From assembly GCF_947494125.1 (NCBI RefSeq), contig NZ_CANLTU010000002.1, positions 372,001 to 436,000 of the forward strand: a stretch of DNA of 64,000 bases. The letters are read 5' to 3'. Below are positions 56,873-64,000 of this stretch, in pieces (position 1 is the first letter of the stretch; the number at the start of each line of letters is the position of its first letter). The stretch comes from an uncultured Tenacibaculum sp. (GTDB lineage Bacteria > Bacteroidota > Bacteroidia > Flavobacteriales > Flavobacteriaceae). Both the position numbers and the translations under genes were made by a program. Under the pieces are notes generated by a model. The model was not told the DNA's origin. It was given only the letters and a program-made list of their open reading frames with translations, and did not search any database.

Positions 56873-58777
56873 ATGAAAAAACAATTACTAATTGTTGGTG
56901 CGGTAGCATTGTCTTTTGCTAGCACAAAATCTTTTGCTCAAGATCAAGAGCAAGAAAAAACAGAAATTTTAGATGAAGTTGTAATAACGGATTCCAGATT
57001 TAAATTAAAGAAAGAAAATTCAGGTAAGGTTGTTCACAAAATAACAGCAGCAACAATTAAAAAAAATCAAGGAAAGAACTTGGTCGATTTAATTAATACT
57101 ATAGCAGGTATTGAAATAAATGGAAATACAAGTTCTAATGGACAAAATTTAGGATTCTTTGTAAGAGGAGGGGCTACTAAAGAAGTTGTAGTATTAATTG
57201 ATGGAGTACAGGTATCTAATCCAGCAGGAATTTCTGGAGGATATGATTTAAGACTTTTAGATTTAAATGAAGTAGCGTCTGTTGAGATTATTAAAGGAGC
57301 AGCTAGTACATTGTATGGTTCTGGAGCTACAACTGCAGTTGTTAGTATTAAATTAAAAGAAGCAAAAAGTGGGGTAGTTAATACAGATGTAGCAATGTTT
57401 TTTGGAACTAATAATTCGCAAGAATCTAAAAACGGAACTATCATTCAAAGTAACGCTAATGTTAACGGGAAAATCAATAAGTTTAATTATTTGGTTGGTT
57501 TTTCGTCATTACAATCTAATGGTTTTTCAGCAGCAAAATCTGAAAATACTAATGTAGAATTTAAAGATGATTCTTTTAAAAGAATTGGAACTAACTTAAA
57601 GTTAGGATATAGAGTAAATAAGAATTTTTCTATTAAAGCTTTTGGTAGTTATAGTGAGTTTGACAATAATTATGATGCAGGAGCTTTTACTGATGGAAAT
57701 AATTTTTCTGAAGACATGAGCTACAGAGTTGGAATATCTCCAGAGTATAAATATGGAAATGGTAGTATTCATATAAATGCTACATATAGCAAATATAAAA
57801 GTGATAGAACACAAACATCATTTCCTGGGAAAAGTAACGGTGAAAATTACATAGTTGATGCTTACGTAAAACACAAGTTTGATAACTTATATTTAGTAGG
57901 GGGTGTAAATTATCAAGATAATAGCATTGAAACATATGCTATTCCTTTTGGGCAAACAGAGTTAACTAAAACGGTTTATAGCGAAAAGCCAGTATCAAAA
58001 TTGATAGATCCTTATGTGAATGCAGTATTTGTTTCTGATTTTGGATTGAATTTAAATGCAGGGGTAAGGTTAAATAATCATAACAAATATGGAAACCATT
58101 TTGTTTATAATGCAAATCCATCATATACTATAAAACAAGATAATGGATATATTAAATTTTTAGGATCGTATAGTACAGCATTTTTAGCGCCATCAGTTCA
58201 AGAATTATATGCATCTTGGGGTAATATAGATTTAAAGCCTCAAGAAAGTGCAACTTATGAAGGAGGAGTAGAGTATAAATATAATTCTCTTACTTTAAAT
58301 GCAGTTTATTTTAATAGAGATGTAGATAATATTATAGCATATAATTCTACAACTTTTAAAATGGATAATTTAGGAGATACTACTATTAAAGGATTAGAGT
58401 TTTCTGTAAACTATTCTTTAATTAAGGACTTGCAATTAAATGCAAATTATGCTTATACTAAAAATGATGTTATAGCTATTAGAATTCCAAAACATAAAAT
58501 CAACGCAGGAGTAAATTATACTTATAAAGCTACTAATTTAGGGTTGAATTATCAGTTTATAAGTGATAGAGATGATACAGATTTTAGACCTTGGCCAAGT
58601 GTAAGCACAGTTTTAGAATCGTATTCTCTTTTAGATTTTTCTGCAAATCATAAGTTAAATGATAATGTTAGATTAATGTTTAATATATCTAATATTTTAA
58701 ACGAAGATTATCAAGAAGTTTTAGGTTTCTCAACAAGAGGAAGAAATTTTAAATTTGGATTAGGATTTAATTTCTAA
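56873..58777 (+). CDS. btuB: TonB-dependent vitamin B12 receptor (BtuB-like)
   Basis: A 634-residue outer-membrane receptor with a signal peptide (1-23, ending SFAQ). ILDEVVITDSRFK is the TonB-box region, the plug domain (about 45-165) has LVDLINTIAGIEI, GFFVRGGATKEVVVLIDGVQVSN and IIKGAASTLYGSGA, and a 22-strand barrel ends in the aromatic FKFGLGFNF. Substrate is assigned from the riboswitch in its leader and the flanking cob genes. It is shorter than SusC-type receptors and lacks the carboxypeptidase-like N-terminal domain. Confidence 0.93.
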   Translation: MKKQLLIVGAVALSFASTKSFAQDQEQEKTEILDEVVITDSRFKLKKENSGKVVHKITAATIKKNQGKNLVDLINTIAGIEINGNTSSNGQNLGFFVRGGATKEVVVLIDGVQVSNPAGISGGYDLRLLDLNEVASVEIIKGAASTLYGSGATTAVVSIKLKEAKSGVVNTDVAMFFGTNNSQESKNGTIIQSNANVNGKINKFNYLVGFSSLQSNGFSAAKSENTNVEFKDDSFKRIGTNLKLGYRVNKNFSIKAFGSYSEFDNNYDAGAFTDGNNFSEDMSYRVGISPEYKYGNGSIHINATYSKYKSDRTQTSFPGKSNGENYIVDAYVKHKFDNLYLVGGVNYQDNSIETYAIPFGQTELTKTVYSEKPVSKLIDPYVNAVFVSDFGLNLNAGVRLNNHNKYGNHFVYNANPSYTIKQDNGYIKFLGSYSTAFLAPSVQELYASWGNIDLKPQESATYEGGVEYKYNSLTLNAVYFNRDVDNIIAYNSTTFKMDNLGDTTIKGLEFSVNYSLIKDLQLNANYAYTKNDVIAIRIPKHKINAGVNYTYKATNLGLNYQFISDRDDTDFRPWPSVSTVLESYSLLDFSANHKLNDNVRLMFNISNILNEDYQEVLGFSTRGRNFKFGLGFNF

Positions 58778-58800
58778 GAAAAAATTAAATATAATTTTTT

Positions 58801-58835
58801 AAAAAGCGTACTTAATTAGTTAAGTACGTTTTTTT
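58801..58835. terminator. Bidirectional terminator after btuB
   Basis: CGTACTTAA (58807-58815) pairs with TTAAGTACG (58820-58828) around TTAG, with A and T tracts on the two sides. It serves btuB and the converging DCC gene. Confidence 0.85.
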
Positions 58836-59250
58836 ATGATAAAAATTTTTCTTTAACTTCTTTAGAAGGAATCATACATTCTTCTTTCTTACCAAACCAT
58901 TTATACCTGTTTTTGGCAATAAAATTGTAAACAATATTTCGAATAGTTTCTGGGAAAATCAAGAAAAATTTAGAGACTTTCCAAATACCGCCAAACTCAT
59001 TCATTATTTTTAATGCAGCAGTAGATTTAATATAATAAGCTATATCAGGATCGTAAAGAATTATAGAATCAATTTTAGAAGTATTTATACCTAGATGACT
59101 TGTAATTTTTTTACCAATATCAGACTGTAAAGAAGCAAATACAAATTGATTTTCTTTGTCATAATTTATAGTTTTTAGTACAGCATCATTGCAAAAATTG
59201 CAAATGCCATCAAACAAAATTATTTTTTTATTAACAGGTAAATCAATCAT
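58834..59250 (-). CDS. DCC family thiol-disulfide oxidoreductase-like protein
   Basis: A 138-residue protein with the defining LFDGICNFCND motif (DxxCxxC near residues 14-20), FASLQSDIGKKI, LYDPDIAYYIKSTAALKIM and the C-terminal NRYKWFGKKEECMIPS. It is predicted to be thioredoxin-like; no physiological substrate is known. No signal peptide. It is isolated between the B12 island and the efflux operon. Confidence 0.9.
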   Translation of the reverse strand: MIDLPVNKKIILFDGICNFCNDAVLKTINYDKENQFVFASLQSDIGKKITSHLGINTSKIDSIILYDPDIAYYIKSTAALKIMNEFGGIWKVSKFFLIFPETIRNIVYNFIAKNRYKWFGKKEECMIPSKEVKEKFLS

Positions 59251-59410
59251 TTATTAGAGTTTTAATAAAGCTAAATTATAAATAAGTATAAAAACGTGTA
59301 ACATAAATCAAAATTAAGCGTCTAGTAGAAAAGTAAATAGCGATTTAACATTTTATTGGTAATAAAAATATATATCAGTATTTATTTTAGTATAAAAATT
59401 AACTAACGCA

Positions 59411-60115
59411 ATGATTCGAATAGAAAACTTACACAAATCTTACCCAATAGGTAAAGACTCACTTCATGTTTTAAAAGGATTAGATTTACATATTAAAGAA
59501 GGTGAATTTGTATCTATTATGGGATCTTCAGGATCAGGTAAATCAACTTTATTAAATATTGTTGGATTACTAGACGAGCATGATGAAGGAAATTATTATT
59601 TAAATGGTCAATTAATTGAAAATTTAAATGAGAAGAAAGCAGCAGTCTTACGTAATAAATTTCTAGGGTTTGTTTTTCAATCTTTTAATTTAATATCTTA
59701 TAAAACAGCATTAGAAAATGTAGCGTTGCCTCTTTATTATAAAGGAATGGCAAGAAAAGAGCGTTTAAAAGTAGCGTTAGATTATTTAGAGAAAGTAGGT
59801 TTAAAAGAGTGGGCAAATCATTTACCAAATGAACTTTCAGGAGGACAAAAACAACGTGTAGCCATTGCAAGAGCTTTAGTAACGAAACCTAAAGTAGTAT
59901 TAGCAGATGAGCCAACAGGAGCATTAGATTCTACTACAACCGATTCTGTAATGGATTTGTTAAAAGAAATTAATGATGAAGGGATGACGGTTTTTGTAAT
60001 TACACATGAGGAAGAAGTAGCGGAGCAAACAAATCGAGTTGTTCGTTTAAAAGATGGAGTTATTATAAGTGATGAGTTAACTTCAAAAACTAAAACAAAA
60101 GCTAAAGCAGTTTAA
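59411..60115 (+). CDS. MacB-type ABC transporter ATP-binding protein
   Basis: A 234-residue cytoplasmic ATPase of the LolD/MacB class. Walker A is GSSGSGKST (38-46, Lys44), with the Q-loop in FVFQSFNLI, signature LSGGQKQR near 141 and Walker B VVLADEPTGALD. It powers the two permeases encoded immediately after (2-nt gaps). With an HlyD-type adaptor as fourth gene, the set forms a tripartite MacAB-like efflux or lipoprotein/peptide export system; the substrate is unknown. The 160 bp upstream hold no exact -7 element. Confidence 0.93.
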   Translation: MIRIENLHKSYPIGKDSLHVLKGLDLHIKEGEFVSIMGSSGSGKSTLLNIVGLLDEHDEGNYYLNGQLIENLNEKKAAVLRNKFLGFVFQSFNLISYKTALENVALPLYYKGMARKERLKVALDYLEKVGLKEWANHLPNELSGGQKQRVAIARALVTKPKVVLADEPTGALDSTTTDSVMDLLKEINDEGMTVFVITHEEEVAEQTNRVVRLKDGVIISDELTSKTKTKAKAV

Positions 60116-60117
60116 TT

Positions 60118-61347
60118 ATGTTTGACTTAGATCGTTGGAGAGAAATATTCCAAAGCATAAGTAAAAATAAGTTAAGATCAGTTATGTCTGGTTTTACGGT
60201 AGCTTTTGCTATACTTTTGTTTACCTTATTATTTGGTATTGTAAGTGGGTTAAGTAATTCATTTAAAGGAGCTTTTGTAGATGATGCTCAAAACTCAATG
60301 TTTGTAAGAGTGTGGAAAACATCAAAGCCTTATAAAGGATTACAAACGGGAAGAAGAATCCAATTAAAAAATAAAGATTTTAATTACGTTAAAAATGAAT
60401 ATGAAGATAAAATTCAGCATTTAACAGCACGTATATATAAGAGTGTTAATATTTCATATAAAAATAAATCAGATAATTATCGATTAAGAGCGGTTCATCC
60501 AGATCACCAGTTTTTAGAAAAAACTATCATGGATGAAGGACGATATATTAATGAAAGAGATATTAAAGAAAAAGCAAAAGTTATTGTTATTGGTCGATTG
60601 GTAAAACAAGATTTATTTGGCGAAAAACCAGCTTTAGGAAAAAGAGTTAATGTAAGTGGAATTTCATATAAAATTATAGGAATTTTTTCTGATGATGGAG
60701 GTGATAATGAAGAGCGTCAAACTTACATGCCAGTTACTACTGCACAAATGATATATGGTAATAATGATCATATTAGTCAAATAAACATAGGTTATGATCC
60801 TAAATTAACATTAGATCAAGCAATAGCATTTGGAAATAAAATGGAGCGTGATTTACGTAAAAAATTAGGAATTCATCCAGATGATCAAAGTGCATTATCA
60901 GTTCGTAATATGGCAGAAGCTAATAAAGGAATTGGAACTTTTATGTTGGCTTTGTATTTTATTGTAATTTTTGTAGGATCTGGAACTTTAATAGCAGGAA
61001 TAATAGGGATTAGTAACATTATGATTTTTGTTATAAAAGAGCGTACTAAAGAGTTTGGAATACGAAAAGCATTGGGAGCTAAACCAGCATCTATTATAGG
61101 AATGGTAGTGCAAGAATCCGTATTAATAACAACAATCGCAGGTTATTTAGGCTTGTCATTAGGAACCTATATTTTAAGTTTAATAGGAGATAGCTTAGAG
61201 AAGTATTTTATCAAAGATCCAAGTGTAAGCCCTGGAATTGTAATAGGAGCAACTATTGTTTTAATATTATCAGGTTTAATTGCAGGTTATGTACCAGCTA
61301 AAAGAGCTGCAGGAATCAAACCAATTGTAGCATTAAGAGCAGATTAA
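60118..61347 (+). CDS. MacB/FtsX-family ABC permease, first
   Basis: A 409-residue permease with one N-terminal membrane helix (about 20-45), a large periplasmic MacB_PCD domain (about 50-270) and three C-terminal helices (about 280-400) with the KERTKEFGIRKALGAKPASI coupling segment. It lacks an ATPase, unlike E. coli MacB, so it relies on the preceding gene product. It starts with FDLDRWREIFQSISKNKLRS, the cytoplasmic elbow of the family. Confidence 0.92.
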   Translation: MFDLDRWREIFQSISKNKLRSVMSGFTVAFAILLFTLLFGIVSGLSNSFKGAFVDDAQNSMFVRVWKTSKPYKGLQTGRRIQLKNKDFNYVKNEYEDKIQHLTARIYKSVNISYKNKSDNYRLRAVHPDHQFLEKTIMDEGRYINERDIKEKAKVIVIGRLVKQDLFGEKPALGKRVNVSGISYKIIGIFSDDGGDNEERQTYMPVTTAQMIYGNNDHISQINIGYDPKLTLDQAIAFGNKMERDLRKKLGIHPDDQSALSVRNMAEANKGIGTFMLALYFIVIFVGSGTLIAGIIGISNIMIFVIKERTKEFGIRKALGAKPASIIGMVVQESVLITTIAGYLGLSLGTYILSLIGDSLEKYFIKDPSVSPGIVIGATIVLILSGLIAGYVPAKRAAGIKPIVALRAD

Positions 61348-61349
61348 TT

Positions 61350-62591
61350 ATGAGATTTTTATTTGATTCAGATACTTGGCAAGAAATTTACGGAAGCATC
61401 CGTAAAAATAAAATTAGGACCATAATTACTATTATTGGGGTACTATGGGGAATATTTCTATTGGTAGTTCTTTTAGGAGCAGCCAGAGGGATGGAAAATA
61501 ACTTTAAAAAGATTTTTGGAAACTTTGCAACAAATAGTGTTTTTATATGGACACAATCTACAGATACCCCTTTTAAAGGGTTTCAAAAAGGTAGACGATT
61601 CTTACCAACTTTAACAGATGTTAAAATTTTAAAAGAAGAGTTTAAGGATATAAAACTATTAGCACCTAGAAGTCAAACAAATGCACAGTTAATTAAAGGA
61701 TTTAAATCGGGGAGTTTTCAAGTAAGTGGAGATTATCCTGTATTAGATCAAGTGCAAAAGAAAGAATTGATTTATGGAAGGTTTTTAAATGAGAATGATA
61801 TTGCTACAAAATCTAAAGTAGTAGTAATAGCAGAGGATATTTATAAACAGTTATTTGATAAAAACGAAAAACCAGTTGGTCAATATATAAAAGTAAATAA
61901 TATCAATTTTAAAGTGATAGGAGTTTACAAAAGGTCTAACGGAATAAGTTTTGACGGTGATACAGCATACATTCCATTTACAACATATCAGCAGATATAC
62001 AACATGGGAGATAAGATTCATTGGATGATGATTACAGCTAATGAAGGTGTTAATATTAAGCAATTAGAAAAAGATGTATTATTAACTTTAAAAAATTTAC
62101 ATAAAGTACACCCAGATGATAAAAGAGCTTTTGGAAGTGTAAATTTAGGAGTTGAAATAGCAAAATTCACAGGGTTTTTAACAGGAATGCAGTTTCTTAC
62201 ATGGTTTGTAGGTATTGCAACATTAATAGCAGGTGTATTTGCAATTGGAAATATTCTTTTAATAACAGTAAAAGAACGAACAAAAGAAATTGGAATTAGA
62301 AGAGCTTTAGGAGCAACACCAAAAAGTGTTAGACAACAAATTATATTGGAATCTGTTTTTTTAACTACAGTAGCAGGTATGTTAGGAATTGTTTTTGGAG
62401 CATTAGTTTTATTTTTAATAGATTCAGCTTTTGGTCAAGGACCAGATGCGACATTAATAAATCCAACGGTAAATATTCCAATTATTTTAATAGCATTTAC
62501 AACTTTAGTAGTACTAGGTACATTAATAGGATTAATACCAGCCTATATGGCAACAATAGTTAAACCAATAGAAGCATTAAGAGAAGAATAA
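61350..62591 (+). CDS. MacB/FtsX-family ABC permease, second
   Basis: A 413-residue paralogue of the preceding permease with the same layout (FLFDSDTWQEIYGSIRKNKIRT at the start, KERTKEIGIRRALGATPKSV in the coupling region). It presumably forms a heterodimer with it rather than each making a homodimer. It follows after 2 nt and precedes the adaptor by 14 nt. Confidence 0.92.
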   Translation: MRFLFDSDTWQEIYGSIRKNKIRTIITIIGVLWGIFLLVVLLGAARGMENNFKKIFGNFATNSVFIWTQSTDTPFKGFQKGRRFLPTLTDVKILKEEFKDIKLLAPRSQTNAQLIKGFKSGSFQVSGDYPVLDQVQKKELIYGRFLNENDIATKSKVVVIAEDIYKQLFDKNEKPVGQYIKVNNINFKVIGVYKRSNGISFDGDTAYIPFTTYQQIYNMGDKIHWMMITANEGVNIKQLEKDVLLTLKNLHKVHPDDKRAFGSVNLGVEIAKFTGFLTGMQFLTWFVGIATLIAGVFAIGNILLITVKERTKEIGIRRALGATPKSVRQQIILESVFLTTVAGMLGIVFGALVLFLIDSAFGQGPDATLINPTVNIPIILIAFTTLVVLGTLIGLIPAYMATIVKPIEALREE

Positions 62592-62605
62592 ATCAACAAT
62601 AAATC

Positions 62606-63718
62606 ATGAGTAAAAGAGCAAAAATTATTTTAGGAATTGTTTTAGTACTATTTGTAGTAGCACTAGTTTGGTTCGGGAAAAAGAACAAAAAAAATATAGT
62701 AGAATTTGAAACAGAAAAACCGTTTAGAACAACAATTATTAAAAAAACGGTAGCAACTGGAAAAGTAATTCCTTTAGAAGAAGTAGAAATTAAACCTCAA
62801 ATTGCCGGTATTGTTGATAAGATTTTGGTAGAAGAGGGAGCAATAGTTAAAGTAGGAGATTTAATAGCAACTGTTAGAGTTGTACCAAATGTAGCATCTT
62901 TAAATAGAGCAAATGGAAGTGTTAAAAATGCAAAACTTTCATTTGAAAATGCAAAAGTACAATTTGATAGAAATAAGAAATTATTTGATAGAGGCGTAAT
63001 TTCTCGTCAGGCATTTGAAAATTCTGAATTGAATTTTAATAACGCAAGACAAGCATTATCTAATGCACGCTCAGATATGGATATCATTAAAAAAGGAACT
63101 ACTTCTGGATTAGGAAATGCAGCAAATACTAGTATTAGAGCAACTACATCGGGTATGGTTGTTGAGATTCCTGTTAAAAAAGGATATCAGGTTACTCAAA
63201 CTAACGATTTTAATGCTGGTACTACGATTGCTCGTATTGCAGATATGACTAAAATGATTTTTGAAGGGAAAGTTGATGAGTCTGAAGTAGGGAAATTAAT
63301 AAAAGGAACAGATATTGAAGTTGCATTAGGTGCTATTGAAGATAAAAAATTCCCAGCAAAATTAAACTTCATTGCTCCTAAAGGAACTGAAGAAGGAGGA
63401 GCAGTACAATTTAAAATAAAAGCGGATGTAACTTTAGATGATAAATATTTTATTAGAGCAGGTTATAGTGCAAATGCAGATATTGTTTTAGAGAAAAAAG
63501 ATAGTGTATTATCAATAAAAGAAGCATTGTTAAAGTTTGATAAGAAAACTGAGAAGCCTTATGTTGAAATTAAAGTTAGTGATGATAAATTTGAAAAAAG
63601 AGATATAAAACTTGGAACTTCTGACGGTGTTAATGTAGAAGTTTTAGGAGGGGTAACGAAAGATGATGAAATTAAAATTTGGAATAAAGCTTCAAAAGAT
63701 AAAAAGAAGAATAGTTAA
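62606..63718 (+). CDS. Periplasmic adaptor (HlyD/MacA-like) of the efflux operon
   Basis: A 370-residue membrane-fusion protein with an N-terminal anchor helix (6-24). The lipoyl half-motifs VEIKPQIAGIVDKILVEEGAIVKVG and the later IRATTSGMVVEIPV flank an alpha-hairpin (about 95-150). A beta-barrel domain and a membrane-proximal domain follow. It bridges the permease pair to an outer-membrane channel; no TolC gene is in this window. A hairpin terminator closes the operon. Confidence 0.92.
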   Translation: MSKRAKIILGIVLVLFVVALVWFGKKNKKNIVEFETEKPFRTTIIKKTVATGKVIPLEEVEIKPQIAGIVDKILVEEGAIVKVGDLIATVRVVPNVASLNRANGSVKNAKLSFENAKVQFDRNKKLFDRGVISRQAFENSELNFNNARQALSNARSDMDIIKKGTTSGLGNAANTSIRATTSGMVVEIPVKKGYQVTQTNDFNAGTTIARIADMTKMIFEGKVDESEVGKLIKGTDIEVALGAIEDKKFPAKLNFIAPKGTEEGGAVQFKIKADVTLDDKYFIRAGYSANADIVLEKKDSVLSIKEALLKFDKKTEKPYVEIKVSDDKFEKRDIKLGTSDGVNVEVLGGVTKDDEIKIWNKASKDKKKNS

Positions 63719-63734
63719 TAAAAGAAGAAGTAGT

Positions 63735-63767
63735 AAAAAAAGCAGCTCATTTTGAGCTGCTTTTTTT
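63735..63767. terminator. Bidirectional terminator, efflux operon/gcvT
   Basis: AAAAAAAGCAGCTCA (63735-63749) pairs with TGAGCTGCTTTTTTT around a short T loop. It ends the adaptor gene and the converging gcvT. Confidence 0.88.
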
Positions 63768-63787
63768 ATGTATAAATAGTAATTTAA

Positions 63788-64000
63788 TTATCCTTTATAA
63801 AAAGGTAATTTAACCACCTTTGCAGGAATTTGTTTTTTACGTACTTGAATAAAAATTTCAGAATCTACTTTCGATAAGTCTTTGGTAACATAACCTAAAC
63901 CAATTCCTTTACTTAAAGAAGGACTCATAGTACCAGAAGTAACTCTTCCTATTTTATCACCATCACTATTCACTATATCATAGCCTTGACGAGGAATACC
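63788..64000 (-). CDS. gcvT: Glycine cleavage system T protein (aminomethyltransferase), C-terminal part
   Basis: The frame is open to the window edge on the minus strand, so only the last 70 residues are seen. GIPRQGYDIV, then KIGRVTSGTMSPSLSKGIGLGYV, then IFIQVRKKQIPAKVVKLPFYK is the C-terminal barrel of GcvT, which releases ammonia and transfers the methylene group from the H-protein-bound aminomethyl to tetrahydrofolate. The 5' part lies outside the window. Confidence 0.93.
   Translation of the reverse strand, partial: GIPRQGYDIVNSDGDKIGRVTSGTMSPSLSKGIGLGYVTKDLSKVDSEIFIQVRKKQIPAKVVKLPFYKG

Noticed and set aside
1..64000. CRISPR arrays, tRNA/rRNA genes, insertion sequences, prophage
   Set aside because: No regularly spaced direct repeats, no RNA-gene signatures and no transposase or phage structural genes were seen on either strand.

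Overview
The window comes from an AT-rich marine-type member of the Flavobacteriia (Bacteroidota), most like the Tenacibaculum/Polaribacter group. The basis is a set of Bacteroidota-only families (DUF6913, DUF4835/PorD, DUF4290, DUF3050, 2TM-domain proteins, the Bacteroidota-type RNA polymerase omega), the bamD-rpoZ-coaBC-porD-recN-fabI gene order, and repeated TAnnTTTG (-7) promoter elements in place of TATAAT. There are no rRNA or tRNA genes, no CRISPR array, no insertion sequence and no prophage.

Layout. 1-5570: end of a phytase-like esterase gene, DUF6913, dapA, ferritin, and the operon bamD-rpoZ-coaBC-porD. 5571-10470: an accessory cassette inserted between porD and recN. It holds an XRE repressor, a double-glycine peptide precursor whose core begins and ends with Cys, two unrecognised membrane proteins, a periplasmic thioredoxin and a C39-peptidase ABC exporter. 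10477-20275: recN, fabI, DUF3050, a glycosyltransferase, an M16 protease, arsC, prfB and threonine aldolase. 20311-25685: an ECF sigma pair, DUF2141, then a LytS-type kinase fused to a 2TM domain, five stand-alone 2TM proteins in a row and a LytTR regulator. 25708-41636: hutI-hutG, DUF3995, DUF937, a DAACS symporter, sseA, a UvrD helicase, DUF4290-murA, an M1 aminopeptidase, a lipoprotein and AlkB.

41654-51517 is the most unusual part. A minus-strand operon encodes a lipoprotein, a polytopic membrane protein, a histidine kinase and a NarL-type regulator. It diverges from three plus-strand genes: two very large proteins (766 and about 905 residues) that I do not recognise, and a metacaspase-like protease with a C-terminal peptidoglycan-binding-like domain. 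This is the best candidate here for an undescribed system.

51577-58777 is a vitamin B12 salvage island: cobU-cobT-cobS-cobC plus a BtuF-like lipoprotein on the minus strand, diverging from a second BtuF-like protein without a signal peptide, followed by a cobalamin riboswitch and a BtuB-like TonB-dependent receptor. The window ends with a DCC thioredoxin-like protein, a MacB-type efflux operon (ATPase, two permeases, adaptor) and the 3' end of gcvT. Gene pairs are often separated by strong, mostly bidirectional hairpin terminators, and several genes look leaderless because the -7 element sits 3-4 nt before the ATG.
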